This document shows positions 1 through 9,986 of a DNA stretch of 64,000 bases, piece after piece. Each line of letters opens with the position of its first letter. Positions within the stretch are counted from its first letter, which is position 1. The translations under genes were made by a program, and so were the position numbers. The stretch covers positions 186,001 through 250,000 of the forward strand of contig NZ_CP138632.1 in NCBI RefSeq assembly GCF_036456085.1, written 5' to 3'. The notes beneath the pieces are model-generated. The model was given only the letters and a program-made list of their open reading frames with translations, ran no database searches and had not been told where the DNA came from. Source of the DNA: Veillonella parvula (GTDB lineage: Bacteria > Bacillota > Negativicutes > Veillonellales > Veillonellaceae).

Positions 1-1
1 T

Positions 2-1723
2 GGTTGGGTTGAACGCCGTCGTGACCATGGTGGTTTGATTTTCTTGGATTTACGTGATCGTTCTGGCGTAGTACAAGTGGTGGCATCCCCAGATCATAAC
101 GTAGAATCGTTCCACAAAGCAGAGGATGTTCGTAATGAATATGTGCTTTGTGTACGTGGTAAGATTACAAAGCGTGATGAGGCTGCTATTAATCCAAATC
201 TTCCTACAGGTGCATACGAAATGTTCTGTGAAGAGTTGCGCGTATTGAACTCTGCTAAAACTCCTCCTTTCTATATCCAAGATGATATCGATGTAGATGA
301 AAATATTCGCTTGAAATATCGTTACCTTGACTTACGTCGTCCAGAAATGCAACGCAACTTGATTTTGCGTCACAAAGTAACGAAAGCAATGCGCGATTTC
401 TTCGATAGCCGCGATTTTTTGGAAATTGAAACTCCAATGCTTACTAAATCTACACCAGAAGGCGCTCGTGACTATCTAGTGCCGTCCCGTGTAAATGCTG
501 GTACATTCTATGCGTTGCCACAATCTCCACAAATTTTCAAACAAATCTTGATGGTTGCTGGTTACGAAAAATATTTCCAAATCGTTCGTTGCTTCCGCGA
601 TGAAGATTTGCGCGCAGACCGTCAACCTGAGTTCACTCAGCTCGACTTAGAAATGTCCTTCGTTGATGAAGAAGATATTTATGCATTGCTTGAAGAGATG
701 ATTGCTCATGTATTTAAAACTGCATTAGGTAAAGAAATTTCTTTGCCTATGCCTCGTATTACATGGGACGAAGCAATGGATAAATACGGCTCTGATAAGC
801 CGGATCTTCGTTTTGATATGGCCTTTACTGATGTAACTGATCTTGTAAAAGATACAGAATTCAAAGTATTCCGTTCTGTTATCGACAATGGTGGTGTAGT
901 TAAAGGTATCGTTGTACCTGGTGACGCTGGCATTCCTCGCCGTGAACTTGACGACCTTGTTGAATATGTAAATCGTTACGGCGCCAAAGGCCTTGCATGG
1001 GCTTGCTTCAACGAAGATGGTTCTATCAAGTCTCAAATCATGAAGTTCTTAGGTGAAGATACAATTCGCAATATCGGTGAAAAAATGGGTGCTAAAGGTG
1101 GCGACCTCGTATTGATGATTGCTGATAAACCTGCAACTGTGGCACGTGCATTAGGTGAACTACGCCTTGAAATGGCACGTCGTATGAACATGATTGACCA
1201 AGATAAATTGGCATTCACCTGGGTAACTGATTTCCCTATGTTCGAATATAACGAAGATGAAAAACGTTATGTTGCAATGCACCATCCGTTCACAATGCCA
1301 CGCCATGCGGATCTTGATAAATTGGAATCTGATCCTGGCAGCGTAAAAGCGATTGCTTACGATATGGTATTGAATGGCGTAGAAATTGGTGGCGGTTCCT
1401 TGCGTATCTACCAAGCTGACGTACAAGAAAAAGTATTCAAAGCAATTGGTTTGTCCATTGAAGAAGCAAGATCCAAATTCGGCTTCATGCTTGATGCATT
1501 CCAATATGGTGCACCTCCTCATGCAGGTTGTGCATTTGGCTTAGATCGTCTTGTTATGTTGATGGCAAAACGTCAATCTATCCGCGACGTAATCGCATTC
1601 CCTAAAACTCAATCTGCTTCTGATATCATGAGCCAAGCTCCATCTGAAGTAGAACCAAAGCAATTAAAAGAGTTGCATATTAAACCAGATGTAGAAGAAG
1701 AACAAGAGCAATCTTTAGTGTAA
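2..1723 (+). CDS. aspS: Aspartyl-tRNA synthetase, 5' end outside the window
   Basis: Charges tRNA-Asp (or tRNA-Asp and tRNA-Asn) with aspartate in the cytoplasm. The frame is open from base 2 and its first residues (GWVERRRDHGG) are the start of the OB-fold anticodon-binding domain, so only a few N-terminal codons are missing. Class II catalytic motif 2 (FRDEDLRADR) lies near base 592 and motif 3 (GLDRLVML) near base 1540; the bacterial GAD insertion lies between them. The acidic C-terminal tail (EEEQEQSLV) is typical of bacterial AspRS. The 6S RNA gene follows, as it does in Bacillus. Whether the enzyme is discriminating or non-discriminating cannot be told from the sequence by eye. Confidence 0.97.
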   Translation, partial: GWVERRRDHGGLIFLDLRDRSGVVQVVASPDHNVESFHKAEDVRNEYVLCVRGKITKRDEAAINPNLPTGAYEMFCEELRVLNSAKTPPFYIQDDIDVDENIRLKYRYLDLRRPEMQRNLILRHKVTKAMRDFFDSRDFLEIETPMLTKSTPEGARDYLVPSRVNAGTFYALPQSPQIFKQILMVAGYEKYFQIVRCFRDEDLRADRQPEFTQLDLEMSFVDEEDIYALLEEMIAHVFKTALGKEISLPMPRITWDEAMDKYGSDKPDLRFDMAFTDVTDLVKDTEFKVFRSVIDNGGVVKGIVVPGDAGIPRRELDDLVEYVNRYGAKGLAWACFNEDGSIKSQIMKFLGEDTIRNIGEKMGAKGGDLVLMIADKPATVARALGELRLEMARRMNMIDQDKLAFTWVTDFPMFEYNEDEKRYVAMHHPFTMPRHADLDKLESDPGSVKAIAYDMVLNGVEIGGGSLRIYQADVQEKVFKAIGLSIEEARSKFGFMLDAFQYGAPPHAGCAFGLDRLVMLMAKRQSIRDVIAFPKTQSASDIMSQAPSEVEPKQLKELHIKPDVEEEQEQSLV

Positions 1724-1763
1724 AAACATAGGCAAGAATTGATTAAAATCGAAATGTCAAGAC

Positions 1764-1792
1764 TTGTTAATTGCTAATCTTTCTGATACTAT
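1764..1792 (+). promoter_or_regulatory. Sigma-70 type promoter for 6S RNA
   Basis: A TTGTTA -35 box (1764-1769) and a TACTAT -10 box (1787-1792) are separated by 17 bases. Transcription would start near 1799, a few bases before the terminal stem of the 6S RNA. Confidence 0.55.
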
Positions 1793-1799
1793 TTAAGTA

Positions 1800-1977
1800 T
1801 AAGATATCCCTGCCATGTGCGTGTGATATCGCAGTTTTGAGCCAACACATTTACTTTGGGAGTCTGAACTCTCGTCTGAACGTTACGCCCTTACGGGACA
1901 ACTGCAGGATGAGGAGGACACCCACCTGCCCTTGCAGGATCAAAACGCGGTACATTACGGCATGGTGGGGCTTTTTT
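1800..1977 (+). ncRNA. ssrS: 6S RNA
   Basis: 6S RNA binds sigma-70 RNA polymerase by mimicking an open promoter. The 5' segment CCCTGCCATG (1808-1817) pairs over ten base pairs with CATGGTGGGG (1961-1970), closing a long rod-like RNA of about 170 bases that ends in a run of T. The internal arms (for example the TGCAGGAT/CTGC segments around 1900-1950) are compatible with the stem and central-bubble fold. The position between aspS and rarA is the same as for 6S-1 RNA in Bacillus subtilis. No protein gene here is convincing. The exact 5' end is inferred from the promoter. Confidence 0.85.
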
Positions 1978-2218
1978 GCGTGTAAAAATAGACTGAAATA
2001 TCATATACTATAAATATATCTTTGGTAAGAATTTAAACTATTTAAAATCTTAAGAGTCCTAAATGTCATAAATGTTATAAATATCTTGCCAATATTATCA
2101 GTGTTACCGAGTTACTGATGTTATTAGGCTTTTATGACGGGACAGTAATTTTTTTGGATTGAATAGTTATAGATATGAAAATACGACAGTTAAACTGAGT
2201 GCGAATTGAGGTGATAGA

Positions 2219-3520
2219 ATGGATAGTTTGTTTGATATGACACCTACAAATACATACGAGCCGCTTCCTGTACGAATGCGTCCTACTAAACTAGATCATT
2301 TATATGGTCAAGAGAAGGCCGTAGGTAAGGGGACTTTCTTGAGAGCTATGGTAGAGAAGGATACAATACCATCTATGCTTTTTTATGGGCCTTGTGGAAC
2401 GGGTAAGACTACATTAGCTGGCATTATAGCTAAGGTGAGTAATAGCCATTTTGTAAACCTGAATGCTACTAACGCCGGTATTGGTGAGTTGCGCACCATC
2501 ATTGAAGACGCGCGCAAACGAGTTCGTTCTTTACAGCAACGCACAATTCTATTCCTCGATGAAATTCATCGTTTTAATAAAAGCCAACAAGATGTGTTGT
2601 TACCTTGTGTAGAGGATGGCACTATTATCCTTATTGGTGCTACAACAGAGAATCCATTCTTTGAGGTTAATAGACCGTTATTATCTCGTTTGCGTCTTAT
2701 TACATTAGAAGCACTTACACCAAAGGCTATTGGTCAAATTTTACGTCGCGCCATTACCGATGAAGAAGTGGGATTAGGCAAACGCCATCTACAGGTAACG
2801 GATGAAGTTCTGGAAGATGTGGGAATTTTCGTCAATGGTGATGGCCGCATGGCCCTTAATATTCTTGAACAAGCTGCAGCTATGGTTCCCGATGAGGGGA
2901 CGATTACTATTGAGGTTCTTGAAAAGGTCGTAGGTCGTCGTATATATACATATGATAAAAAAGGAGACAGTCATTACGATACAATCTCAGCCTTTATAAA
3001 AAGTATGCGTGGTTCTGACGTGCAGGCAACGGTACATTATTTAGCACGCATGATTGAAGCTGGAGAGGATCCTAATTTCATTGCTCGTCGTATTGTTATT
3101 TGTGCAGCAGAGGATGTAGGACTTGCGGACCCACAAGCTCTTATACTTGCCAACGCAGCGGCTCAAGCGGCTCATATGGTAGGTTTTCCTGAGGCGCGCA
3201 TTATATTATCTGAGGCTGCGTGCTATGTTGCTCTCGCACCTAAAAGTAATTCTGCTTATGTAGCTATTGATGCCGCGATATCTGATGTGCGACATAAGGA
3301 TTGTGGACAAGTACCTGATCATTTGAAAGATAGTCACTATAGCGGGGCTAGTAAATTAGGCCATGGGAAAGCTTATAAGTATGCTCATAATTATCCTAAT
3401 GGATATGTAAAACAGCAGTATTTACCAACGCCTCTAGTTGATGCAACCTACTATAAGGGCATAAAGAGAGGGACTGAGGAACAGTTACTTCACGACTGGG
3501 AGAAACGTTGTAAAAATTAA
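2219..3520 (+). CDS. rarA: Replication-associated recombination ATPase RarA (MgsA)
   Basis: AAA+ ATPase related to clamp loaders and RuvB that acts at stalled replication forks. The Walker A motif is GPCGTGKT at about residues 57-64, with Cys where most family members have Pro; Walker B (LFLDEIHRF) follows near residue 115. The C-terminal half carries the RarA tetramerisation region, with ARRIVICAAEDVGLADPQA and the YKYAHNYPNGY stretch near the end. At 433 residues it has the normal family length. A GAGGTGAT ribosome site precedes the ATG. The 240 bases upstream, after 6S RNA, are AT-rich and hold no gene. Confidence 0.96.
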   Translation: MDSLFDMTPTNTYEPLPVRMRPTKLDHLYGQEKAVGKGTFLRAMVEKDTIPSMLFYGPCGTGKTTLAGIIAKVSNSHFVNLNATNAGIGELRTIIEDARKRVRSLQQRTILFLDEIHRFNKSQQDVLLPCVEDGTIILIGATTENPFFEVNRPLLSRLRLITLEALTPKAIGQILRRAITDEEVGLGKRHLQVTDEVLEDVGIFVNGDGRMALNILEQAAAMVPDEGTITIEVLEKVVGRRIYTYDKKGDSHYDTISAFIKSMRGSDVQATVHYLARMIEAGEDPNFIARRIVICAAEDVGLADPQALILANAAAQAAHMVGFPEARIILSEAACYVALAPKSNSAYVAIDAAISDVRHKDCGQVPDHLKDSHYSGASKLGHGKAYKYAHNYPNGYVKQQYLPTPLVDATYYKGIKRGTEEQLLHDWEKRCKN

Positions 3521-3602
3521 CTTAATATTACGATATATGCTATAATATAATGATAAGTTAATTTACTGTAATGTTATATAAGTAAGGGGTTTGTATAGAT
3601 TT

Positions 3603-6347
3603 ATGGCAGAAGAAAATACTTCCACCAAAAGACGCAACACACGCCGTAAGCGAACAAGTACAAAACAGCAATCAAAGTCTCAAAGCTTTTCTTTGCGCAG
3701 CGAAGTGAAAGGCCTTATTGTCATTGCCTTTGCTGTGATTTCCTTTCTGGGCTTTTTCGGCTTTGAACTCGGCCTTGTAGGACAGATTTTAACAGGTATA
3801 TTCCGTTATGGCTTTGGCTTAGGGGGTATTATTCCTTGTTTATGCGTTTTCTGGTTAGGTTGGAGATTATTATATAAGGATACATTTATTTCCATTACAA
3901 AACGAGGGATTGTAATGACCTTGTTTTTCCTATTTTTGTTAGCTCTTGTTCCCTTGTGGCGCGTTCCTGAGGGGCAGGAACTCATTACTACACAACTAGC
4001 TAATCAAGGTGGTTTCGTAGGTGGTGCAATTGCTACATTCCTTCGTACACTATTAGGCAATCTAGGGGCTATTATTCTTGATGTATTCTTACTCATAGCT
4101 TTTGGATTACTGGTGACACGTTTGTCTTTGCGCAGTGGATTACAAAAGGCTGCGGACAAAACACAGGTTGGCCTTGATGTTGCAAAAGAGGTAGCTGCTG
4201 AGAAGGTTGCTGTTGCAAAAGAAGTCTTTGAAGATTGGAATGAACAACGTAAAGAAGCGGCAGAACAGCGTAAAGCTTATAACAGGGAAAAAGATACACG
4301 CTTTGCTGATGCAGCAGATCAAGCATTAGATGCACTAGAAAAACAAGGCATTGCTACTGGAAGAGACCTCTTTGACTCTACCACAGCTATAGATGTTGAT
4401 CCTATTGAAGATACAGTTACTACTATGGAGTCACAAAGAACTCCTACATCTTGGAAGGAATTGGCTGAGATAGAAGCACGTAATCGTGCGGCTGAGCAAT
4501 TGGCTAATATATCTGAAGCATCTGGTGATGCTAAGTCTTATGAAGCTGATAATTTTGAACAATTCTCTGATACGCATAGATCTACGAGTGATGATTATGT
4601 ATATGTTCCAGATGAGGACTTTTCATATACACCAGATGAAGAGTATTCAGATGAGGTTGGAACTGTAGAAAACTCTGATGATGAAGAACCAGAATTCTCT
4701 TATCAAAATACAACAATAGGACCATTGGAAACGAATCACGGTGCTATTGCCTCCGCTGTGCCAGGAACGGGTGCAGCGGCAAGTTCTGTAAGTGCTGGAG
4801 CTGGTATGGCAGGTATGGGGTTACAAGTACCGTCCATTATTAGTACTACAGAAGATACGGCGCAAGTAGCTGTATCTAAAGATGGACAGATTCATCGGTC
4901 CTATGATAGACCTTACCATTTCCCAAGCCTAGATATTTTGGCGAAAGGGAAGGGGAGTCAAAACAATGGTGAAGAAGTAGCACAAAATGCGATGATGCTT
5001 GAACATGTATTGAGTGACTTTGGTATTACGGCAAAGGTTGTTAATGCTACACAAGGCCCAACTGTTACACGTTATGAAATTGAACCTGCACCAGGCGTGA
5101 AAGTGAGTCGTATCGTTAATTTAACAGATGATATTGCCCTCAATTTGGCAGCACAACATATTCGTATGGAGGCTCCGATTCCAGGGAAATCTGCCATCGG
5201 TATTGAGGTCCCTAATAAAACGACAGAAGCCGTTCATTTACGCGATGTACTTGATTGCAGTGACTTTAAAGATGCTCGTGGAGGTATTCCTGTCGGCCTT
5301 GGTAAGGATATTGCAGGAAAGCCTGTTATTACAGACCTTGCGAAGATGCCTCACTTGCTCGTAGCTGGTACAACTGGCTCTGGTAAATCCGTATGTGTAA
5401 ATACATTAATTTCTAGTATTCTCTTTAGCCGCAAACCGGAAGAGGTTAAGTTATTATTAATCGACCCTAAGATGGTTGAATTGTCTATTTACAATGGGAT
5501 CCCGCACTTGATGGCTCCAGTTGTAACGGATATGAAAAAAGCAGCAGCTGTATTACGTTGGGCCGTTCGTGAAATGGAGGCTCGTTATAAGGCGTTTGCT
5601 GCATCTGGTAAACGTGATATCAAGAGCTATAATGAAGCGCATCCTAAGGCTGCTATGCCGCTAATCGTGTTGATTATCGACGAGTTAGCTGACCTTATGA
5701 TGACGGCTCCTGATGATATTGAAGAATCTATTAGTCGTTTAGCACAAATGGCTCGTGCTGCAGGTATTCACATGGTTCTTGCTACGCAGCGGCCATCTGT
5801 TAACGTTATTACCGGTTCTATCAAGGCCAATGTGCCAAGTCGTATTTCCTTTGCTGTAGGCTCTCAAATTGACTCTCGTACCATTCTTGATATGGCAGGA
5901 GCAGAGAAACTATTGGGTAAAGGGGATATGTTATTTGCTCCGATTGGTGCTAATAAACCTATTCGTGTACAAGGGGCTTTCATTTCTGATGATGAGGTAG
6001 AAAAACTTGTAGAGTTTGTGAAAGCTCAACGAGAACCAGAATATGATAATACGGTAACTCAAGAAGTGGAAAAGGAAGCTGAAAAAGAATCTTCTGATGC
6101 TAATGATGTTTACCGCGATGAATTATTAGAGCGAGCTGTCAATCTCGTTATGGAATCTGGTCAAGCTTCCGTATCGATGTTGCAACGTCGTTTCCGTATA
6201 GGTTATACCCGTGCGGCACGTCTTGTAGATACAATGGAAGACCTTAAAATCGTTGGTCCTAGCATGGGCAGTAAGGCGCGAGAAATTTTAATGAGCCCTG
6301 AACAAGCTAAGGCTAGATATTTCTCCGATTCCAATGATGAGCAATAA
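3603..6347 (+). CDS. ftsK: DNA translocase FtsK/SpoIIIE
   Basis: Septal DNA pump that moves chromosome ends through the closing division septum. Four hydrophobic segments lie in the first 190 residues (membrane anchor), followed by a long acidic, low-complexity linker to about residue 430. The motor domain has Walker A GTTGSGKS near residue 590 and Walker B LIVLIIDELADL near residue 680. A C-terminal winged-helix gamma domain (LLERAVNLVMES onward) reads orienting sequences on DNA. The ATG at 3603 was chosen over an in-frame TTG at 3591 because that TTG lies only one base from the AAGGGG ribosome site. Linker length and sequence are unusually variable in this family. Confidence 0.96.
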   Translation: MAEENTSTKRRNTRRKRTSTKQQSKSQSFSLRSEVKGLIVIAFAVISFLGFFGFELGLVGQILTGIFRYGFGLGGIIPCLCVFWLGWRLLYKDTFISITKRGIVMTLFFLFLLALVPLWRVPEGQELITTQLANQGGFVGGAIATFLRTLLGNLGAIILDVFLLIAFGLLVTRLSLRSGLQKAADKTQVGLDVAKEVAAEKVAVAKEVFEDWNEQRKEAAEQRKAYNREKDTRFADAADQALDALEKQGIATGRDLFDSTTAIDVDPIEDTVTTMESQRTPTSWKELAEIEARNRAAEQLANISEASGDAKSYEADNFEQFSDTHRSTSDDYVYVPDEDFSYTPDEEYSDEVGTVENSDDEEPEFSYQNTTIGPLETNHGAIASAVPGTGAAASSVSAGAGMAGMGLQVPSIISTTEDTAQVAVSKDGQIHRSYDRPYHFPSLDILAKGKGSQNNGEEVAQNAMMLEHVLSDFGITAKVVNATQGPTVTRYEIEPAPGVKVSRIVNLTDDIALNLAAQHIRMEAPIPGKSAIGIEVPNKTTEAVHLRDVLDCSDFKDARGGIPVGLGKDIAGKPVITDLAKMPHLLVAGTTGSGKSVCVNTLISSILFSRKPEEVKLLLIDPKMVELSIYNGIPHLMAPVVTDMKKAAAVLRWAVREMEARYKAFAASGKRDIKSYNEAHPKAAMPLIVLIIDELADLMMTAPDDIEESISRLAQMARAAGIHMVLATQRPSVNVITGSIKANVPSRISFAVGSQIDSRTILDMAGAEKLLGKGDMLFAPIGANKPIRVQGAFISDDEVEKLVEFVKAQREPEYDNTVTQEVEKEAEKESSDANDVYRDELLERAVNLVMESGQASVSMLQRRFRIGYTRAARLVDTMEDLKIVGPSMGSKAREILMSPEQAKARYFSDSNDEQ

Positions 6348-6395
6348 TTAGCTAATTACTATATGAATATTACGTAGATTTAGAAAGGAACGAAA

Positions 6396-6848
6396 ATGGC
6401 TGAATTAGGCGAAGAATTACGACGTGAACGGGTAAGACGTAATCTAACCTTTAAAGATGTGGAGCAAGTGCTGCACATTAAAACAACCTATTTAGAGGCT
6501 ATCGAAGATGGCAACTATGATATCATTCCTGGTCAAGTCTACGTAAAAGGTTTTATTCGAAACTATGGTAACTACTTAGATCTTGATGGGGATCGCTTGG
6601 TAAAAGTATATCAGGGCCAAGTAGGGGACATAGATACCTTTTCTTTACGTTCTGTTACAAGACAGAAGGCTCAAGCAACTCCTAATTTGGTACAAAGTGA
6701 GTTTGTTGAATACCAAACATCTAAAAAGCGTATGTCCTTAGAAACGCGTCAACGAAAACGTCAACGCTCTATTGTACAAGAACGCATTATTTTAGGGATT
6801 ATTTTAGTTTGTATGGCATTATTTTTACTATGGTTATTCCTGTTCTAG
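6396..6848 (+). CDS. RodZ-like helix-turn-helix membrane protein
   Basis: N-terminal HTH domain of the RodZ/YmfM type (GEELRRERVRRNLTFKDVEQ to about residue 75) joined by a basic linker to one C-terminal membrane helix (IILGIILVCMALFLLWLFLF) that ends the protein. RodZ links MreB to the cell wall machinery. At 150 residues it is short: the periplasmic beta domain seen after the membrane helix in longer RodZ proteins is absent. It lies 48 bases after ftsK with its own AGAAAGGAA ribosome site, a neighbour pair also seen in Bacillus. A role in cell shape is inferred from the family. Confidence 0.82.
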   Translation: MAELGEELRRERVRRNLTFKDVEQVLHIKTTYLEAIEDGNYDIIPGQVYVKGFIRNYGNYLDLDGDRLVKVYQGQVGDIDTFSLRSVTRQKAQATPNLVQSEFVEYQTSKKRMSLETRQRKRQRSIVQERIILGIILVCMALFLLWLFLF

Positions 6849-6887
6849 TATCTGATTAGGCATGATAGAAAGGCATTTACACAATCA

Positions 6888-8834
6888 ATGGATAGATTTT
6901 TAGTAACAGAACCTTCGGATATGAAGGAACGTGGTTGGGCTGAATTAGATTTCGTTCTCATCAGTGGGGACGCTTATGTGGACCATCCATCCTTTGCGCC
7001 TGCAGTTATCGGTAGATACTTGGAATCCAAAGGTTATCGTGTAGGCATTATAGATCAACCAGATTGGAATGATGTAGAGGCTTTCAAAAAACTAGGTAAA
7101 CCACGTCTAGCATCCCTTGTTACGGCAGGGAATTTAGATTCAATGCTTAATAAATTTACGGCAGCAAAGAAAGTTCGCCGTCAAGATGATTATTCTCCAG
7201 GTGGTGAGTCAGGTCATCGTCCAGATCGTGCTACCTTGGTATATGCTAACCGTATGAAGGAGGCTTACAGTGATGTACCTCTTATCATTGGTGGTATAGA
7301 AGCGTCTTTGCGTCGCTTTGGTCATTATGACTATTGGTCAGATACGGTGCGTCGATCCATCTTAGTAGATTCTAAGGCCGATGTACTCGTCTATGGCATG
7401 GGAGAACTTCAAATCGTTGAACTAGCTGATGCCTTAGATCAGGGTCGATTTAAAGAGTCTTTGCCATCTATACGTGGCATTTGCTACATGGCAAAGGAAA
7501 TTCCAACCATTGACTATGTAGAGTGCCCATCGTATGAAGCTATTAAGGCGGATAAGATGGATTTTGCCGATGCATTCCGCATTCAATACGATGAACAAGA
7601 TCCGTTCTATGGACGTATTGTAGTCCAAAAGCATGGTGATAGATATCTCATTCAGAACACGCCTGCGTTGCCATTGACACAGGAGGAAATGGACGGTGTC
7701 TATAACTTGCCATATACTCGAAAGTGGCATCCTAAATACGATGATAAGGGTGGTGTGCCAGCATTAAGCGAAGTTCAATTTAGCCTTGTGAGCCAACGAG
7801 GTTGCTTTGGCAGTTGTTCTTTCTGTGCTATTACTAATCACCAAGGGCGTATCATTCAGAATCGTAGTCATGAGTCTTTGATTGAAGAAGCTCACATGAT
7901 GATCAAGATGGACAATTTTAAAGGGTATATTCATGATGTAGGGGGCCCTACGGCAAACTTCCGCCATCTAGCTTGCGATAAACAAGCTGTCTATGGTGCG
8001 TGTAAAGGTCGTACTTGTGCGGCTCCAGAGCCTTGTGAAAACTTGAATACAAATCATGATGACTATATTGCTTTACTGCGTAAATTACGTAAACTAAAAG
8101 GTGTAAAAAAGGTATTTGTTCGTTCTGGTTTGCGTTATGACTATGTACTAGCCGATAACAATAAAGATTTTGTGCGGGAACTTTGCGAGTTTCACGTAAG
8201 TGGGCAGCTAAAGGTAGCTCCAGAACATGTATCTAAACGGGTTACCAATATGATGGGGAAAGCTGGTAAAGAAGAATTCCTAACCTTTAAGTCTTGGTTT
8301 GAAGAGGCAAATAAAAAGCTTGGTAAGAAACAATACTTAGTGCCGTACTTTATGAGCTCTCATCCCGGTTGTGCCCTAGAGGATGCTATTGAATTAGCGG
8401 AATTTTTACGAGATCACCATATGTACCCAGAGCAAGTACAGGATTTTATTCCTACGCCGGGTAGCCTTTCTACTTGTATGTATTATACGGGCATTAATCC
8501 ACTAGATGGAAAACCTGTTTATGTTGCTAAAAAGGGTAGAGATAAAGCAAAACAGCGCGCATTGATGCAGTTTAAAAATATTGAAAACTATGACCTTGTT
8601 AAAGAGGCTCTCATAGAAGCCAATCGACGTGATTTAATTGGCTTTGGCCCAGAATGTTTAATTCCACCCCGACCAATTGGTGGAAATTCTAAGCGTATTA
8701 GCCAATCTAGTAAATCCCGTAATGGCAAACGAGGTTGCGAATCTAGGAATCGATGCCAGACTGGAAAAAGGCGTAGTAGAGATGTGACTAAAGTTCGTAC
8801 ATCTAATAAAAGTTTTGGTGGTCGTTACATGTAG
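6888..8834 (+). CDS. YgiQ family radical SAM protein
   Basis: Radical SAM enzyme of the YgiQ/UPF0313 family; its substrate is unknown. The N-terminal cobalamin-binding-like region starts with the family signature DMKERGWAELDFVLISGDAY. The cluster motif CFGSCSFCAI (CxxxCxxC) lies near residues 306-315. The C-terminal extension conserved in the family (GFGPECLIPPRP) is followed by a basic Arg/Lys/Ser tail that may bind nucleic acid. A GAAAGG ribosome site precedes the ATG at 6888. The length of 648 residues is normal. Confidence 0.93.
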   Translation: MDRFLVTEPSDMKERGWAELDFVLISGDAYVDHPSFAPAVIGRYLESKGYRVGIIDQPDWNDVEAFKKLGKPRLASLVTAGNLDSMLNKFTAAKKVRRQDDYSPGGESGHRPDRATLVYANRMKEAYSDVPLIIGGIEASLRRFGHYDYWSDTVRRSILVDSKADVLVYGMGELQIVELADALDQGRFKESLPSIRGICYMAKEIPTIDYVECPSYEAIKADKMDFADAFRIQYDEQDPFYGRIVVQKHGDRYLIQNTPALPLTQEEMDGVYNLPYTRKWHPKYDDKGGVPALSEVQFSLVSQRGCFGSCSFCAITNHQGRIIQNRSHESLIEEAHMMIKMDNFKGYIHDVGGPTANFRHLACDKQAVYGACKGRTCAAPEPCENLNTNHDDYIALLRKLRKLKGVKKVFVRSGLRYDYVLADNNKDFVRELCEFHVSGQLKVAPEHVSKRVTNMMGKAGKEEFLTFKSWFEEANKKLGKKQYLVPYFMSSHPGCALEDAIELAEFLRDHHMYPEQVQDFIPTPGSLSTCMYYTGINPLDGKPVYVAKKGRDKAKQRALMQFKNIENYDLVKEALIEANRRDLIGFGPECLIPPRPIGGNSKRISQSSKSRNGKRGCESRNRCQTGKRRSRDVTKVRTSNKSFGGRYM

Positions 8835-8890
8835 GGAGTAGCTCTAGCTACTCTCATTTTAAGATACTTTATGTCTTATGGGAGGCATAT

Positions 8891-9928
8891 ATGAAACGAT
8901 GGATTGCTCCGAGCATCTTAGCATTATTTGTGGTAGGAATGTTGATCTATGGCATAAACTTTTACCAACAAGAACAAATAGAACAGGCCAAAGAGCCTAT
9001 TCGTGGTGAAATTATAGTCTATACGGACTTACCTAATACTTTGACAGCTATGCTTGCTGAGCGTTATGAAGAGGAACAAAAGGTAAAAGTCACTGTAATG
9101 CCTCTTACAGAGGAACAAATGTCGCAACGGTCGGCTTCTATAGTGGCTGATACTTCTGGTGATTTGGTGCTAACTTCTGAAGATAATCTCGTAATTGGTG
9201 CCAATGCAGGTAAATATATGCCCATCGTCAATGAACGTATTGACGAGGTACGTGATAATCTAAAGGATCCAAATGGCTATTGGGTTGGTATTTGGTATGA
9301 TCCCATCGTATTTGTTCAGAATGATACCTTCCATAATGGCATTGGTAAATATATTACTACATGGGATACATTGGGAAAACAAGGTGATTGGTCTATCGTT
9401 ATGACCGATTTTGTAGCATCTCAGAATGCGGCCAATTTGCTATATAATATGGTAGAGTATAAAGGGGAACCAGAGGCTCTTGAATACTTATATAGTTTGA
9501 AGCCCCATGTGGTTCAACATGCTAAATTTTTGTCTACTCCAATACGCCTAACTGCGCTAGGGGAGACAAATATTGGTATTGGTAACTTGTCTGATGCGGC
9601 GCAATATAGTCATCATGGGTATCCAATTAAGATCATTTATCCTAAAGATGGTACGTCTTATTATGTGACTGGTGCTGCCGTTTTAAAAAATTCAAAACAT
9701 AAAGCAGATAGTGTAGAGTTTATTAATTGGTTACTATCTTCTAAAACGGCAAAATATATGGTAGAAAAGAATTTTACCTATATATTTACTAATCCTGAGA
9801 TGGATGAGCCAAAAGATTCTATGGGGCATGATTTAGTGTTATGGCCTGTGAATGGTGGTTATACCCTAGAGGGTAAAAAGTTATTGTTAAATCATTGGGT
9901 TAGCCAGGTACGATTCCGTAAGGACTAA
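8891..9928 (+). CDS. Membrane-anchored extracellular solute-binding protein
   Basis: Periplasmic binding protein of the iron/thiamine-type ABC family (EIIVYTDLPNTLTAMLAERYEE at the mature N-terminus; a GYWVGIWYDPIVFV hinge-like segment). Residues 5-24 form a signal-anchor helix with no lipobox Cys and no clear cleavage site, so it probably stays tethered to the inner membrane. It has 345 residues. No permease or ATPase gene lies next to it: the neighbours are a YgiQ-type gene and rimO, so it is an orphan component. Ligand unknown; Fe(III), a polyamine or a sensor role are all possible. Confidence 0.8.
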   Translation: MKRWIAPSILALFVVGMLIYGINFYQQEQIEQAKEPIRGEIIVYTDLPNTLTAMLAERYEEEQKVKVTVMPLTEEQMSQRSASIVADTSGDLVLTSEDNLVIGANAGKYMPIVNERIDEVRDNLKDPNGYWVGIWYDPIVFVQNDTFHNGIGKYITTWDTLGKQGDWSIVMTDFVASQNAANLLYNMVEYKGEPEALEYLYSLKPHVVQHAKFLSTPIRLTALGETNIGIGNLSDAAQYSHHGYPIKIIYPKDGTSYYVTGAAVLKNSKHKADSVEFINWLLSSKTAKYMVEKNFTYIFTNPEMDEPKDSMGHDLVLWPVNGGYTLEGKKLLLNHWVSQVRFRKD

Positions 9929-9986
9929 GTCAGTTGTATAAATCCAAGAAATAAATAAAAAGAATCTAGTGACGAAAGGATATGTA

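Noticed and set aside
1160-1522. Antisense open frames of 60-190 codons opposite aspS, ftsK, rimO, the tape measure and others
   Set aside because: They follow the codon pattern of the sense gene, lack ribosome sites and have no recognisable domains.
1771-2013. An 80-codon open frame between aspS and rarA
   Set aside because: It lies across the 6S RNA stem and terminator, has no ribosome site and no protein-like composition.
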